Shown: positions 37,372 through 50,355, numbered from the stretch's first letter. The stretch is 64,000 bases of DNA from an uncultured bacterium (GCA_947168725.1 CAMVNA010000003.1:62001-126000), one strand, 5' to 3'. The notes: generated by a model not told the origin, from the letters alone. Program-made: numbers and translations.

Positions 37372-40300
37372 ATGACAACGTTGGAAATGATGGATTCAAT
37401 ACTTCAATATTGGAAAGATAATAACGCATTTCAGAGATCAATCGATGAAAGATCAGATCAAATGCAATTTCGTTTCTTTGATTGACCTCCATTTGCTTCA
37501 TGAGATCCTCACTACGGACATTTATTAGCATGAGCCATCAAGGACGTTTTCCCTCGTTATATGACTATGAGAGGTTTTCGTGTGGAGAGAAAATGGTGAT
37601 GGGATTGTCACGGTTTGCCAGTAGAGAAGGCAGTAGAAAAGAAACTTTGAATTGATGGTAAAAGAGATATAGAAAATAAAATCTGAGTAGAAACTTTTGC
37701 TGAAGAATGTAGAAAATACGTAGATAATACTAACGAAGTTTGGAAATGGTTTGTAGATCATTCTGGACGTTGGGCTGATATTGAACATCCATATCGTACT
37801 ATGGACCTAGAATTTATGGAAAGTGTAATGTATTGTTTCTCAAATATCTACAGACAAAATCTAGTCTATAAGTGATTCAAAGTTCAACGATATTGTCCAA
37901 GTTGTGCTACTCCATTGGCAAATAACGAAGTAACAGATGGATATGAAGACAAAACAGATACAGCAATTACAGTTAGATTTAAACTTACAAATAAAGCATA
38001 TACAAATAGATTTAACTACGAAATCACTCAAAGTGATGAAGCAGTAAATGTGGTTTGCTGTGTAATCAAAAGAGATGGGAAATATTTACTAGAATACTGA
38101 GTAAAAGCTCAGAAATATGTTTTCCCTGGATGAAAGGTGGAAAAATGAGATAGTATAGAAAAAACTGTAGCTAAAGAAATTAAGGAAGAATTGGATGTAG
38201 AGACTAAGAGTTGTAAAATTTTGTGAGAATTTAAGGAATTACTTAACTGAAATATCTGGAATCTGATTTATGTTGAGGCTGAGATAGAAGGGGAGCCAAA
38301 AATTATGGAACCTGATAAAATTACTCAGCTTCAGTGGGCTGAAATAAGAGAAAGTGAAAATGAAATTTGAATGGAGGTGGTTATTGATTGAACTGTGATG
38401 GATGACCCACAAGAAATTATTAGTCAATTCTATGATTTGTATGTGGCTCATAATGAACTATGGTCCAAAATTCAGGCAGATGCTCCAGTTTATGCATTAG
38501 CTTGGACTACTACTCCTTGGACATTGCCATCAAATAGTTTCTTGGCAGTATGACCAGAAATTCATTACAGCATGGTTTATGACAAAGAAAGTCATGAATA
38601 CTATATTTTGGCAGATGCATTGCTCAAAAAATTCTACAAAAACCCAGAAGACTACATTTTGGTAAATAAAGTTAAAGGTTCAAAATTAGTATGAACATTC
38701 TATATTCCATTATTTGAATATATCAATAATTCCAAACTGCCTGCTGAATATAAAGATAGGTATTTCCAGATGATACCTGGAGACTATGTAAGTACAGAAG
38801 ATGGAACTGGAATTGTACATATCGCTCCAACATTCTGACAGGAGGACTTTGATGTAGTGGCAGATTTATTCTGAGCTGACAAAGCATTAGACTGGTTGTT
38901 TATTGCAGTAAATGAATATGGAGAATTTGATCATCAAGTTCCAGACTATGAGTGACAGAGTGTTTTGAAAGTTAATAAAGATATTATAGACCGTTTAAAA
39001 GCTGAAAGAAAATTAATTAAATCTGAATCAATAACACACTCATATCCCCACTGTTGGAGATGTCATACACCTCTCATCTCCAAAGCAATGTCATCTTGGT
39101 TTATTAAAGAACAACAGATGAATGTTCAGACACTTGAAGATGCAGAAAAGATTAGATTTGTTCCAGAAAATGTTTCAAATAGATTTGTAAATTGATTAAA
39201 ACAAGCCCCAGACTGGAATGTTGCTAGAAATAGATATCGATGAAGTCCATTACCAATTTGGGCGAACGTAGACGATACATTGGATACATTCTCTCTTTCA
39301 ACATTGGACGAGATGTACCAATTAACTCGTTCATGATCAAAGAATCTGACTAAATTCATGTTTATTCGCCATGGAAGAACTGATTGTAACGTCAGTCGTA
39401 AGCAGGATTCACGTTGAGATTTAGCTCATTTAACGGATGAATGAAAACAGCAAGTAGAACAAGCAAGAAATGAACTAACATATTTAAAAACAGATCCAGA
39501 TAAAATTTTATTAATCTCTCCTATGGAAAGAGTTCGAGAAACAGCTTTACCTATAATGAATGATTGGTACTCAGCAGAGCAGGTGAGTGAAATTAGAAAA
39601 AACTATGAAAATTTTCAAGAAAAATTCAGAGAATTGCGAGATTCTAATCAGATTATTGAGTATCTTCAGAATCCAGAAAATGAAACATTATATGACTTAT
39701 GATATGGAGTTTGGTGAGATTTTCGTGCGTGTGAATTCTTACAGCTTTCACTACAGTGAAAAAACACAGAAGCAGGTTTGCATGTAAAAATTCCGACAAG
39801 CCAGCCTCTGTATCCAGGTGATGAATCTGTAGATTTAATGATAAATAGAGCCAGAATATTAATTCATAAATTAGCAGATAAATTTGCAACTAAAACTATA
39901 ATAGTTGTTTCACATGGAGATCCAATTCGGTGTATGAGAGCAGCATTTAGACCTCTTGTTTATGCCAGAGATAAAGCAAAATATTATCCAAGAAATTGAT
40001 CAATCAATGTTCATTACTGGGATAATGCTAGGAATACAGAAGTTGATTTGCATAAACCATACGTAGATACTTATCGAGGAGTAAAAGATGGGAAGACTTA
40101 CAAGAGAATCCCTGAAGTTATGGATTGTTGGTTTGAGTCATGAGCAATGCCATTTGGGCAGGATCATTATATTGGGCAAAAAGAAAAGGAGAACATTAAC
40201 TATACTGCAGACTTTATCGCAGAATGATTAGATCAAACAAGATGATGGTTCCGTTCATTGCACATTCTAAATCATGCAATTAAATGAAATAATGCTGCAA

Positions 40301-41403
40301 ATAATATCATAGTAAATGGATTAGTTCTCGCAGAAGATGGAAAGAAAATGTCAAAAAGTCTGAAAAATTTCCCAGATCCTCGTGGATTGATAGAGCAGTG
40401 GTGATGAGATGCTTATAGAATCTATGTATTGAGTGCTCCTGTAGTTCGTGCTGAACCTATGAGATTTAGCGAAAAATGAGTAGAGCAGTCATTCAAGGAT
40501 TACATACTTCCACTTCAGAACGTATATAATTTCTTTGAAACTTATGCTAAAATTGATCAATGGAAATCTGATTGAAATCAAATATTTGCTTTACGTGAGG
40601 ATACAGAGATTTCTGAAGATAAAGCTCTAATTGAAAATTTAGTTCGTACGAATCCAGATATAATTCTAGTTTCAGATGAATCTAAATGAGAAGTAATTAA
40701 ATCATTAATCAATAAATATACTCCAAAAGCTAAAGATATCGAAATCAAAACAGCAGATTTATCAGATTACTTTAACTTAGTTAAATGATTTGAGGCTAAA
40801 CGTGTATTAATCCTTGCATCAGATGAGCAGATTAAATCAATATGGAATGCTATTTCATGAAAATCAGATAAATCATTAGAAAAATGAGTTGTACTTCCAT
40901 TAGTTACATACCAAATTACAAACGATTTGGATGCGTGGTTATTGTCTGAATTACATCAAACTTTAATCAAAGAAGACGAACTTCTTCAAAGATATGCTTT
41001 AGATGATGCTATCAAGTCAACATTAGATTTCTTAGATAAACTTACTAATTGGTGGTTACGTCGCTCTAGAAGAAGATTCTGGGCCAACTGAATGGATGCA
41101 GACAAAAATGCAGCATATTCTACACTCTATACAGTTCTCAAAACTTACTTACAAATGTTAGCTCCATTCATACCATTCATTACTGAAAAATTGTGGCAGA
41201 AGTTAGCTGAGTTCTCCCCAGAAAAGGTTGATTCAATTCATCTTACATATCGGCCAAAAGCTTCAGAATTATATATTTCACCAGATTTGATGGAAGAAAT
41301 TGCACAAGTTCGTAAGATTATCAAATTAGCATTATTTGTTCGTGCTAAAAATAAAGTAGCTATTAAACAGCCATTACAGAAATTATCAGTCAAAATGGAA
41401 TAA
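37372..41403 (+). CDS. ileS: isoleucyl-tRNA synthetase with internal NUDIX and histidine-phosphatase domains
   Basis: [17 protein letters not shown] (HIGH), [33 protein letters not shown] (KMSKS). NUDIX box [27 protein letters not shown]. Histidine phosphatase [12 protein letters not shown] and VVSHGDPIR. One continuous frame with TGA=Gly. Confidence 0.9.
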
Positions 41404-41406
41404 TAT

Positions 41407-41434
41407 AATGATCCTCCTTTGCGGAGGATTTTAT
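41407..41434. terminator. intrinsic terminator after ileS
   Basis: ATCCTCC-TTTGC-GGAGGATTTTAT. Confidence 0.65.
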
Positions 41435-41453
41435 TTAGATTAAATATTGTTAT

Positions 41454-41960
41454 ATGGACTGTGGAAATTATTGTATATCGCGAATATTATCACAGGTAAA
41501 CCAAAAATTTGAGCAATCAGATTTTATATTTTCTGAAGTTTTTCCATGAGTCTCATTACTGCCAAAAATCTGAATTCTTTTACTAAAATATTTCCCAAAT
41601 ATTGAGATAATCCACGAACGTGAAGATATTTTCATTAACCTAAAAAATGATGAGCTTCCCTTATTGGAAGAATACAGACATCGGTTAAATGAATTTCAAA
41701 AGGTATGATGAAAATATTCTAATCATGAAATTGATATTGAGTACTTAGAAGAAAATCTGAAAAATAATTATTGTATAATTCCAATCAAGAAAGGGGAGTG
41801 AAGTCATTTCGTGATTCTATATTCAATCGATGAAGATGGAGTAAAACTGGTGGATAATAAAAAATGAGAATTCAGTATCTCTATACCTGAATTTGAAAAT
41901 CTGATAGATTTAGAAAATTGAAAATATACTTTATTTGTGAGGAAATCATTAAATGTCTAA
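41454..41960 (+). CDS. C39-like/papain-fold peptidase-like protein
   Basis: MDCGNYCISRILSQVNQKF (Cys), GSHFVILYSIDEDGVKLVDNKKG (His/Asp) arrangement. Confidence 0.5.
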
Positions 41961-43149
41961 AAAGACAGGATTAAAATTTTTACGACCATTTTACCTTCAG
42001 AATATTATTTCTAGTTTATTTAAACTAATACTTCCTTTTTATGTCATTTATTTTTTGAATATCGGATTAAATCTTCGACAAATTGCGTTAATTGGTAGCT
42101 TTAGAAGTATAGTATCTCTAGTTTCAGAGATTCCAACGTGAACTATTGCAGATTTATACTGAAAGAAAATTAGTGTTATTTTATGATTTATTTTATCATG
42201 AATAACTGTATTTTGTATCCCATTTTTTCATTCATTCTTGTGAATATGTATTATATTTTGTATCAATGCATTGACAGAAACTTTATTTTCAGGCTCAGAT
42301 CAGGCTTGGGTATCTGATGTGATAGAAAAAAACGATAAAAAGCTAATTGATTCATACTTTTCTCGAAATAGAAGTATTCGTAATTTTTGATTCATTCTTG
42401 CATGAATATTAGCGAGTTTAGTTGCAAAATATCTTTGATATGATTGGCTTTGGTTTGTTTATGGAGCATGAACTATTATCGCATGAATTATACTTTGTTT
42501 TGCAGAAAATTGAAAAGAATGATATGAAGAAGAGTGAGAAGATTGGTTGAAAAAAGATTTTTGGCTTCATGTAAAATCCACATTTAAATATATAGCAAAG
42601 AATAAAGTCATTTGCTTATTATTCTTTTGAATAGCATTATTCTACATTATTGATGAATTGACAGGACTTATTTGGACACCATATATCCAAGAACTGTGAA
42701 TAAATGTAGATAATTTAGGATTTATTTACTGAATCATCGGAGTATGTGGAATTATAGTACCTTTAATCGCTGAGAAAATTCTGAAAAAACAAAAAAACTC
42801 TATGTTTTATATTTTGGGAGTTTGTATATGAATGGCGATTCTGCTCGTAATATCAAGTATTTCTACATCAGTCATTCTGATTGTTTGAATTTTCATAGTA
42901 TATAATTTCATAGATGATTTTATCTTACCGATAGATGAAACCATAACCAATAAAATTGCTGAGAAATCCAAAAGATCCACAGTTCTTTCAGTAAAATCTA
43001 TGGTAGAAAACTTGGCCTGCATAGTATGATGACCTTTAGCATGAGTTTTATTGGGTTATATTTCATATTCTCAGTGATTGTTAGTTGCTGCGTGATTGAT
43101 GGTAATTATGGGAGTGGTTTACTATTCTGTTCAAAAGATATGACGTTAA
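41953..43149 (+). CDS. MFS transporter
   Basis: About 12 TM helices; IALIGSFRSIVSLVSEIPTGTIADLYGKKISVILG (MFS motif A-like). Overlaps the upstream gene. Confidence 0.8.
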
Positions 43150-43151
43150 TA

Positions 43152-44636
43152 TTAACCTAGTGGATGTAAATCTGTATTGATATACGTTAATTTTTCAATT
43201 CTTTCATTTTTAAGAATAAAATCTGGAATTCTCTTTCAAAAATATATAGGCAGAAGATCTGGAGAAAAAACTCTTACAGTTTTTCTTCCAAATATGTTAT
43301 TCAAGGAATTCATAAATTCATAAAAAAAGAAATTTATATTATGGTTTTTGCACCATAGTATTAGTGATTGATAATTCAATATCTCTTGATTTATACAATT
43401 TAGTTCCAGTGTAGGAGAACTATTTAACCACTCTAGCTTGTTTCAATTTTCAGGATTTAAATAGTAATAAATATGTTGCATTATTTCAGAATTATCATCA
43501 GATTTATTTTTATTTTTAAAAAATGGTTTTGAATTAATTCCCTCTTGGTACGCTTTTTTAATTGCATTCTCTAATAAAAAATCAGTTCATAATGATATAC
43601 ATTTTTTTCCTCATTTATCCATTATTGCTAGAACTGTGCAAACAGGGACAATAGAATCTAGTAGAAAAAATGAAAAATGATAATCAGACTTTAATGATAT
43701 TCAAATATCTTTTATAAATGATTCATTAATACGATATATTTTTTTTGAACAAGAAAGTCGAGAATATACAAAAGAATCTCTTTCAATTAATTCAAAGATT
43801 CATCACAAAATAGCTTTTTCTAGTGTTAGATGTGTCGCCATACCTGACGAACATGTATTATACTGATGTTTTTTTTTGGTTGGATAGAATACTAAGAAAT
43901 CTGGTAGAAATATTGTTTTATTGGTTGTTAATCATTTTAATGTTACTCAACGAATAATATCAGGAATGCTACATGCATTTCTATAAAGATTTATAATCTT
44001 TTGGTTATATTTGGTTAACGAAATAAGTTTTTTATACTTGAAATTTTTATCTTCGTATAAGAATTCAGAAGCTGAAGCTCTTTCTATGTTTTCAGATAAA
44101 GACTTTTGTATTGCTATATTTTTATTGATATCAACTCAAACTCATGTATTTTCAACGTAGCTTTTTCTTCGATATTTTCATCGAAACAATGGTGCATGAG
44201 AATATGAAATATATTCTAAATTATCTTTAGCTATTGAACACATAAATGTTGATTTTATAAAATTTTGATAATTACATATTTTTATATGTCTTTTCTTAAT
44301 TAAAGATCCATAGATTTCACAGTTGATAATATTATTTCAGTGGTTTAGATCTGTTCATGTATATGTGTTTAAGTACGATAAAAGTGTTTTAATTCAAATT
44401 TCTTTGGCAAAATTTGAATCAAATTCGAATAATTTTCAAAATCTAGGGACGAAAACTAATAAATTTTTTTTGTAACTGGGGTTACTGTTTCAATAATATC
44501 ATATGTAGAAGTTATCAATTTTGTTATATTTTTTTTTAATAACTGAAAAAATAGAATCAAAATCTCACATTATTTCTTTAAGAGATTTCCCATCAAAAAA
44601 TTTTATCTCTTTATCTTTCTTATTGCAAATAAACAT
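43152..44636 (-). CDS. YcaO-domain protein (azoline-forming cyclodehydratase candidate)
   Basis: GVGVDINKNIAIQKSLSENIERASASEFL; TCSSGMATHLTLEKAIFGGIFELIERDSF (YcaO ATP-binding signature); C-terminus YINTDLHPLG. Confidence 0.8.
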
Positions 44637-45607
44637 TAGTTTAAACACATGGAATGTATAAGTAAAGTTTTATCTTTATGTATTCCTAAGTTTGATATAA
44701 TATCAAACATTTTATCATCAAAGTATCATTGTATCTCAACTTGACCAATTCATAAATTTGCACATCATTGTCTAAATAGTGTTGCAATAGCTCAAGCCTC
44801 CATCTGTATATATTTATATCATCTATTACCATATTTGGACAAGACTCATTTATAACAAGATAGAAAGATAATATATGACTGATATCTAGAAAAATCGTTA
44901 AAGTCAGAGGGAATAAAACATTCAGATATCTTTTTAAAGATTCATTTATTTATTCAAGTGTAAAAACATTTTTTATATTTATCAAAACAAAAAGAAGAGT
45001 CATCGTTGAATATTAAGATAGGGTATATATTGTAAAATCATCAAGCACTTCAGTAAAGATGACTCTCTCAATTGAATGAGAAAATATATTTTGTGAGAGA
45101 TAATATTTCAGTTTTTTTATCTTTAATGGCATTTGATTTAGTTTCCCTTCTGGAAGAATTAGTATATTTTAATGATATCTTATTATCCAAATTTATAGAT
45201 TTAAATCTATATATCTTATGTGAAAAATCTCATAATGAATCATAGAAGTATCATGATATATTTTCATAAATTTTTGCAACATATTTTTCATCCATCTGTT
45301 CCATAAGAAGGGTCTTAGAAGGATTCTTTGCTATATCATGAAATAATTTAGCTTCTGGTCAGTCGCAATTATCTATGGATATAAAAATATTCAATTTAAT
45401 AAAAAGAAGTATTAATTTTTTAGATATCTTATAATCAGAAATAATTTCATCAATAGAAATCGACGAAAATTTTTCAAAAAAGTCAGTAAATAGTTTATTA
45501 AGAGAATCTTGGAAAGGAATTGTAATTTTTTTTGACTCAACATAAATATCCAAATCATTACCGTTATGATACCATCTTATCATCTGATTGATACGAATGT
45601 TCTCCAT
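44636..45607 (-). CDS. SagB/McbC-like nitroreductase-fold dehydrogenase (azoline oxidase candidate)
   Basis: SLTKYIFSFNGESHLYGSAGGFYNIYPILIF, SCYKGVLSKYGNRGYKYIQMEAGAIATLFRQGCANLGIGQVEIQGYFDD. TAATG coupling to ycaO. Confidence 0.7.
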
Positions 45608-46322
45608 GTTTATCAGTTATTTTCATAAAAGAATAATTGACTCAAAAATCATTTACTGATTCCATAAATCTTTCTACATGAACTTCTCGATATTGCATTA
45701 ATGGTGGACCTGGATCAAAAACTACAACATTATTATTTTCAACCTTGGATACTAATATTACATGTCATCAAGGGATTCATTCTATAGGTTCTTCGTTATG
45801 AAGAATATAATAGTCTAATCCGATAAGAAACAAAACTCAATCTCATTGTTCTTTTTTTATAGTTTCAATCATATCAACATTGTATGTAGAGTTGATAGTG
45901 TTACTTTCTAATATTTTTTTATCAAATGTTGTATCAACTAAGCTACAAACTGCAGTTCAAGCATCCCAATATAATCAGTTTTCTCATTTTTTAATAAACT
46001 TATGATATTTCTCTGGATACCAATCAAATATAACCTTTTCTGGATTGTTTATATAATTGATATGTAATGTTTTATCATAAGAAAGATAATAATCTATATT
46101 AAATCATAATTGATCTAGTTTATAAGCGATTTCTGGTAAATCTAGCATCTCTTCTCAAGAATATTGTCATTCTTTGAAAAGATTCATCATTTGCCACGTA
46201 TTTTGACCATTAAAAGAAGTTCACCAAAAGTAGTTTAATATTCACATACAACAAGTTATAGAACAATAACCTCCTATAGCTTCAGGTAGAAAATATTGAG
46301 GATGTTGATTATTTCGTAGCAT
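45564..46322 (-). CDS. C39-like cysteine peptidase (putative leader protease)
   Basis: AIGGYCSITCCMGILNYFGGTSFNGQNT (Cys), PGGHVILVSKVENNNVVVFDPGPP (His/Asp). Confidence 0.65.
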
Positions 46323-46356
46323 AAATAATTATATAAAATATAAAAAAGGAAGCTGA

Positions 46357-46557
46357 CTAAGCAGCTTCTCTTTCATACTTTTCCTCAGAAGATTCTGGTC
46401 ACTTGCATCACGCACAAGCACCACATCTACTTCCACAACATGTACATTTAGTTGCAAGTACCTTACTAACTTCTTCGTTAGTTTCTTCTTTGATCTCAAT
46501 AGAAATTCACTCTTTTTTAAGGTCTTCAACCAACGTTCTTAATTCTTCCATAGCCAT
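46357..46557 (-). CDS. RiPP precursor peptide candidate, Cys-rich core
   Basis: MAMEELRTLVEDLKKEGISIEIKEETNEEVSKVLATKCTCCGSRCGACAGCKGPESSEEKYEREAA: acidic helical leader, six-Cys core, directly upstream of the C39-like/SagB/YcaO genes. Confidence 0.75.
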
Positions 46558-46692
46558 GGTAATATAATTAAGAAATAAATACATCATTATAAATAATAAC
46601 ATTTTTCAAAAAATCAAGTGATTTTAAAGAAAATTAATAAAATGGCTTGTCTAGTTCACACCGTTAATCTAATATTTATATTTTTCTCATTT

Positions 46693-47136
46693 TTACCTAA
46701 TACTCCTACAAAATATACTCTCAATACGTCACATTTCATCAGATTTTTCATCAACTTTCTCAAATCAATATTTTTCGTATAATCATTTATGGTCTGATAC
46801 AATATATAGTTTTTCAAAATTCAAAGTTTTTGCATATTCTTCTGCTGTATTTATCATTTTCTCGCTTACTCTTTTTCAGCGATAGTTCTCATCTACAAAA
46901 ATAAATCATACAAAAGGAGAATATTTGCAATCGGGGATTCAATCCTCTTTTGTGAATGTACAGAATCAAATAATTTTAACATTTTCAGTAGCTACAAAAA
47001 TTCTTTCCCAATCAAAAAAATCATCATTCTCCATCTTTTGAGCTAAAATTGGACCAGCTTCTCGATTACAATTCTTTGAATAATTCATCAGCTTGTCCCA
47101 TAATTTATCTCTTTTGGTAATTGATATAATTCACAT
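46693..47136 (-). CDS. GNAT-family N-acetyltransferase
   Basis: GFIFVDENYRGKRVSEKMINTAEEYAKTLNFEKLYIVSDHKGLYEKYGFEKV. Confidence 0.8.
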
Positions 47137-47158
47137 CCAAAATATTGAATATTATAAA

Positions 47159-47923
47159 TTACTCCAATTCTTCGATAACATCCGCAATTTCATTATTTTC
47201 ATTTAGTTCATTATCCTCTCTTATTTCAGCTTTTTTACGTTCGTTCAAAATCGTAAATAACCACCAACAAGTTATCAAAATCAGAGCAAGTAATAAGGCG
47301 ATATCTTTAAGCAATTTAGTTTTAGCTTTTGATTTTCTAAGAGCTTTTTTTTCTTCTTCAGTCTCTGCGATTCATTTCTTCCATTTGTATGCTTTAAATT
47401 CATCCAATATTATCTGTAAAACTTCCTCAGGTGTACGTTCACTTGTATCAATTACTAGATTATAATTATTAGGATTCCATAAATCTACATTGTATAACTT
47501 TTGATAACGGGCTTCATCATTTGAGTTCCTTTCCTTAACTTCGTCAATTGCATGTTTTTTGGTTGTATTTTTATCCGTTTCTCTTTTCGCTTTAAAAATT
47601 CTCTCTCATGCAATTTCCTCATCCACGTCCAATAAAATTTTGAATGCTTTTGGTTGTGCATAAAATCACAGACGAGAATCCAAAATAATATTATCTGATA
47701 GCTTTAGACTTTGCTGATATTCTTCATATTTTAAATCAAATTCTTTAGCATTTTCAGGATTATCTCACATTTTATTGAATTCTATTATGTTTATTCACAT
47801 TTCGGCAGCCAATTTCCTTTTCATATCTCAGACTGATATAATTTCGTATCCAAGTTCTTTCGCCAAAAGTTTCGAAACGGTTCCTTTCCCACTTCCAGCT
47901 TTTCATCATATAGTAATCAGCAT
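47159..47923 (-). CDS. cytidylate-kinase-like P-loop kinase with C-terminal TM segment
   Basis: [39 protein letters not shown]; later ALLLALILITCWWLFTIL. Confidence 0.75.
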
Positions 47924-48046
47924 TATTATCTATAAAGAGTATAAAAATCTGACTTGAATGTAAAGTTATAATTCCAAAATGCAAGAAATTAATAAATCAA
48001 AAAAGTCCTCCATTCACCATGGAAGACTTCTTATTATGTTAAATAA

Positions 48047-49399
48047 TTAATTCAATAATGTTCAACCAAATAGTTTAATAGTATCAGTAGCCCAATTTTC
48101 TACATAAATCTGGTACGCTTCAGCCTTCGATTGATATGCTAAAGCTGCAGCTATTAATCATAAAGCTTTAGCTGTTCATTCTTCTGAATTATTAGTTTCA
48201 TTATCACTAAGAGCAGTTTCAATCAGACTAAACATAGTTTCAGCGTAAAAATCTAAGAATGAATTGCTGGATTCCATAAAAGCTTTTGTTTCTTGATATT
48301 TCTTTTTCAATCAAAATTTATCATTGCTAATGTTTTTAGTAACTTTTTTTAATTTTTCCAATACTTTACTGTTTTTGTCTTTATTCTCTTCAATGATTTT
48401 ACCAAATCAAGTTCTGAATTTTTTGATTAACTGTTTTTTCTCTTTTTCAGTCATATTATCAGGATCGATGTCATTAGTATCAATTCACATCATTTTAAGC
48501 ATTTCTTCATCATCCATATTTGATAATTGATCTAGTCCATTTTTATAATATTCAGCTTCTATTTCCAAATATTTAGCTAAATCAGATTCTCATTTTTTTT
48601 CAGCTGTATTTTTCAAAAGAGTAAGAAATTTGTCATCATAGTAATACTTAGTTCCATCTTTTCACGTGTATATTACATTTGAGTTTGAATATAAATTAGA
48701 AATGTATTCGTTTTCGTCATTTTTGGTTTTGTCTCATGACATATTACTACCAGTTTTATTCGCAGTTGTTTTGTTATTAGATTTATTTTTAGTTGTATCA
48801 TATGCAGGAATTGAATTTCAGTTTAAGTAAATATTAGATCCAAACTTTTCAGACATTTTCTTGAGAGCAATTAAAACCTCTCATCTTGTTGCAGAAACTT
48901 TTGAATTCTTTATATTATCCATAATTCAATTATGTTTTAATGCATTCAGATGATAAATATAATATCATTTACCCTCTGAATTATATTCTTCTCACCAAAG
49001 TACTCTAGATAGTGCAGTTCATAATTGTGCTCTACTAACTGGTTGAGTTGGTCTGAATATTGAGTTATTACTTCACATTATCTTATAAGCACAAATTTTT
49101 TTAGTATAATACTTTAAATCATTTGTAATCTTATTTTCATCTGTGAATGAACAAAAATTAATTTGAGTTCATTTAACTCCAGCTACGTTTTCTAGGTAAT
49201 TTACTAGCATTTTTGATAGTGCCTGTCTAGTGACTATTCAATTTAATTTGGCTGATTGAATATTAGACTGTGTAGTAATTTTATTCTTATAAGCCCATTG
49301 ATATGCTTCCTGTTGTTCCTGTGTATATGCGAATGTGCATGAAATTGTAGATAGAGCTATTAGAGTCACTCCTCACAAAAAGTTAAAAAATCTTTTCAT
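48047..49399 (-). CDS. secreted protein with SLH-like N-terminal domains
   Basis: Signal peptide; repeated segments with TRQALSKMLVNYLENV, FRPTQPVSRAQLGTALSRVL, ATRGEVLIALKKM typical of S-layer-homology-like repeats. Confidence 0.6.
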
Positions 49400-49491
49400 A
49401 TTTTTTTGTTTTATAAAGATTAAAATAATTCACAAAACAAATTATAATCAAAAAAATATATTTGTCAAATATTGGGGAAGAAAATGTTATA

Positions 49492-50355
49492 TTAATTTAT
49501 AATCGGTGTTTTTGTGGCTACAAGCATTGAAGAATGAGATATTTTTTCAGTATCAGTAAAATTTCCATCTCAATCAATAAACGTATTTACATTCAAAGTT
49601 AATCACGAAAAGTTAGCTAAATCTTTCAACTCATCCAAAGAGAAAAAGTGGTAAAATCTCTCATAAACTATTCAATCTGCATCAGTCCAAGGTACCATTA
49701 AATCACGAGCAATTCACTTATTCATCTTAAACCAGGATAGTATTTTAGCTTTCATTACGATTTTCCAATGTTTTTTGATAAACCAATCAGATAAAGATCG
49801 ATTAGTCATCAATAGCATCCCATCATAATCCAATAGACGATAAAAATTTTTCATCAAAAATGAGCGTTCTTTATTTGTCGGAATATGCTGAAAACTAGAG
49901 GTTCAAACTATCAAATCAAAAGATTCTTGCTCAAAATTCTTAACTAATTTAGTTATATCTCATTGAAAAAAAGTTAAATTCGGATTATCTTCGCTGGCAT
50001 AGGAGAGTAGTTCTTCTGATAAATCGATTCCTACATAATCAAACTTTCCAGCAAAATTTTGATTTAATAATGTAGCAAATCTTCCACTTCCGCATCAGAA
50101 TTCCAAAACACGAATTTTTTTTCACTCTTCGAATAGGGGAGTAATAGTATCGAGAATGGCTTTCTCTTCATGCCAAAATTTCTTGCGAGTCTCTGCATAT
50201 TTTTTGGCTTCTTTATCATAGAATGACTTCAAATTTTGCTTAATTTCTTGATTATCAAAAATATCATTATTTTCAGGTTGAATGGTTTTTTCGACTTTTT
50301 TATTTTTTCTAGGTTTTTGTACTTTCTTAGATGAGAATCAAGACTTTTTTTTCAT
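49492..50355 (-). CDS. class I SAM-dependent methyltransferase
   Basis: IRVLEFGCGSGRFATLL, FDYVGIDLSEELLSYA, SFDLIVGTSSFQHIP. Confidence 0.85.

Noticed and set aside
46329-46529. Minus ORF MKTLKKSEFLLRSKKKL... in the RiPP precursor region
   Set aside because: Out-of-frame shadow of the Cys-rich precursor 46357-46557, which is the frame with a plausible leader/core.
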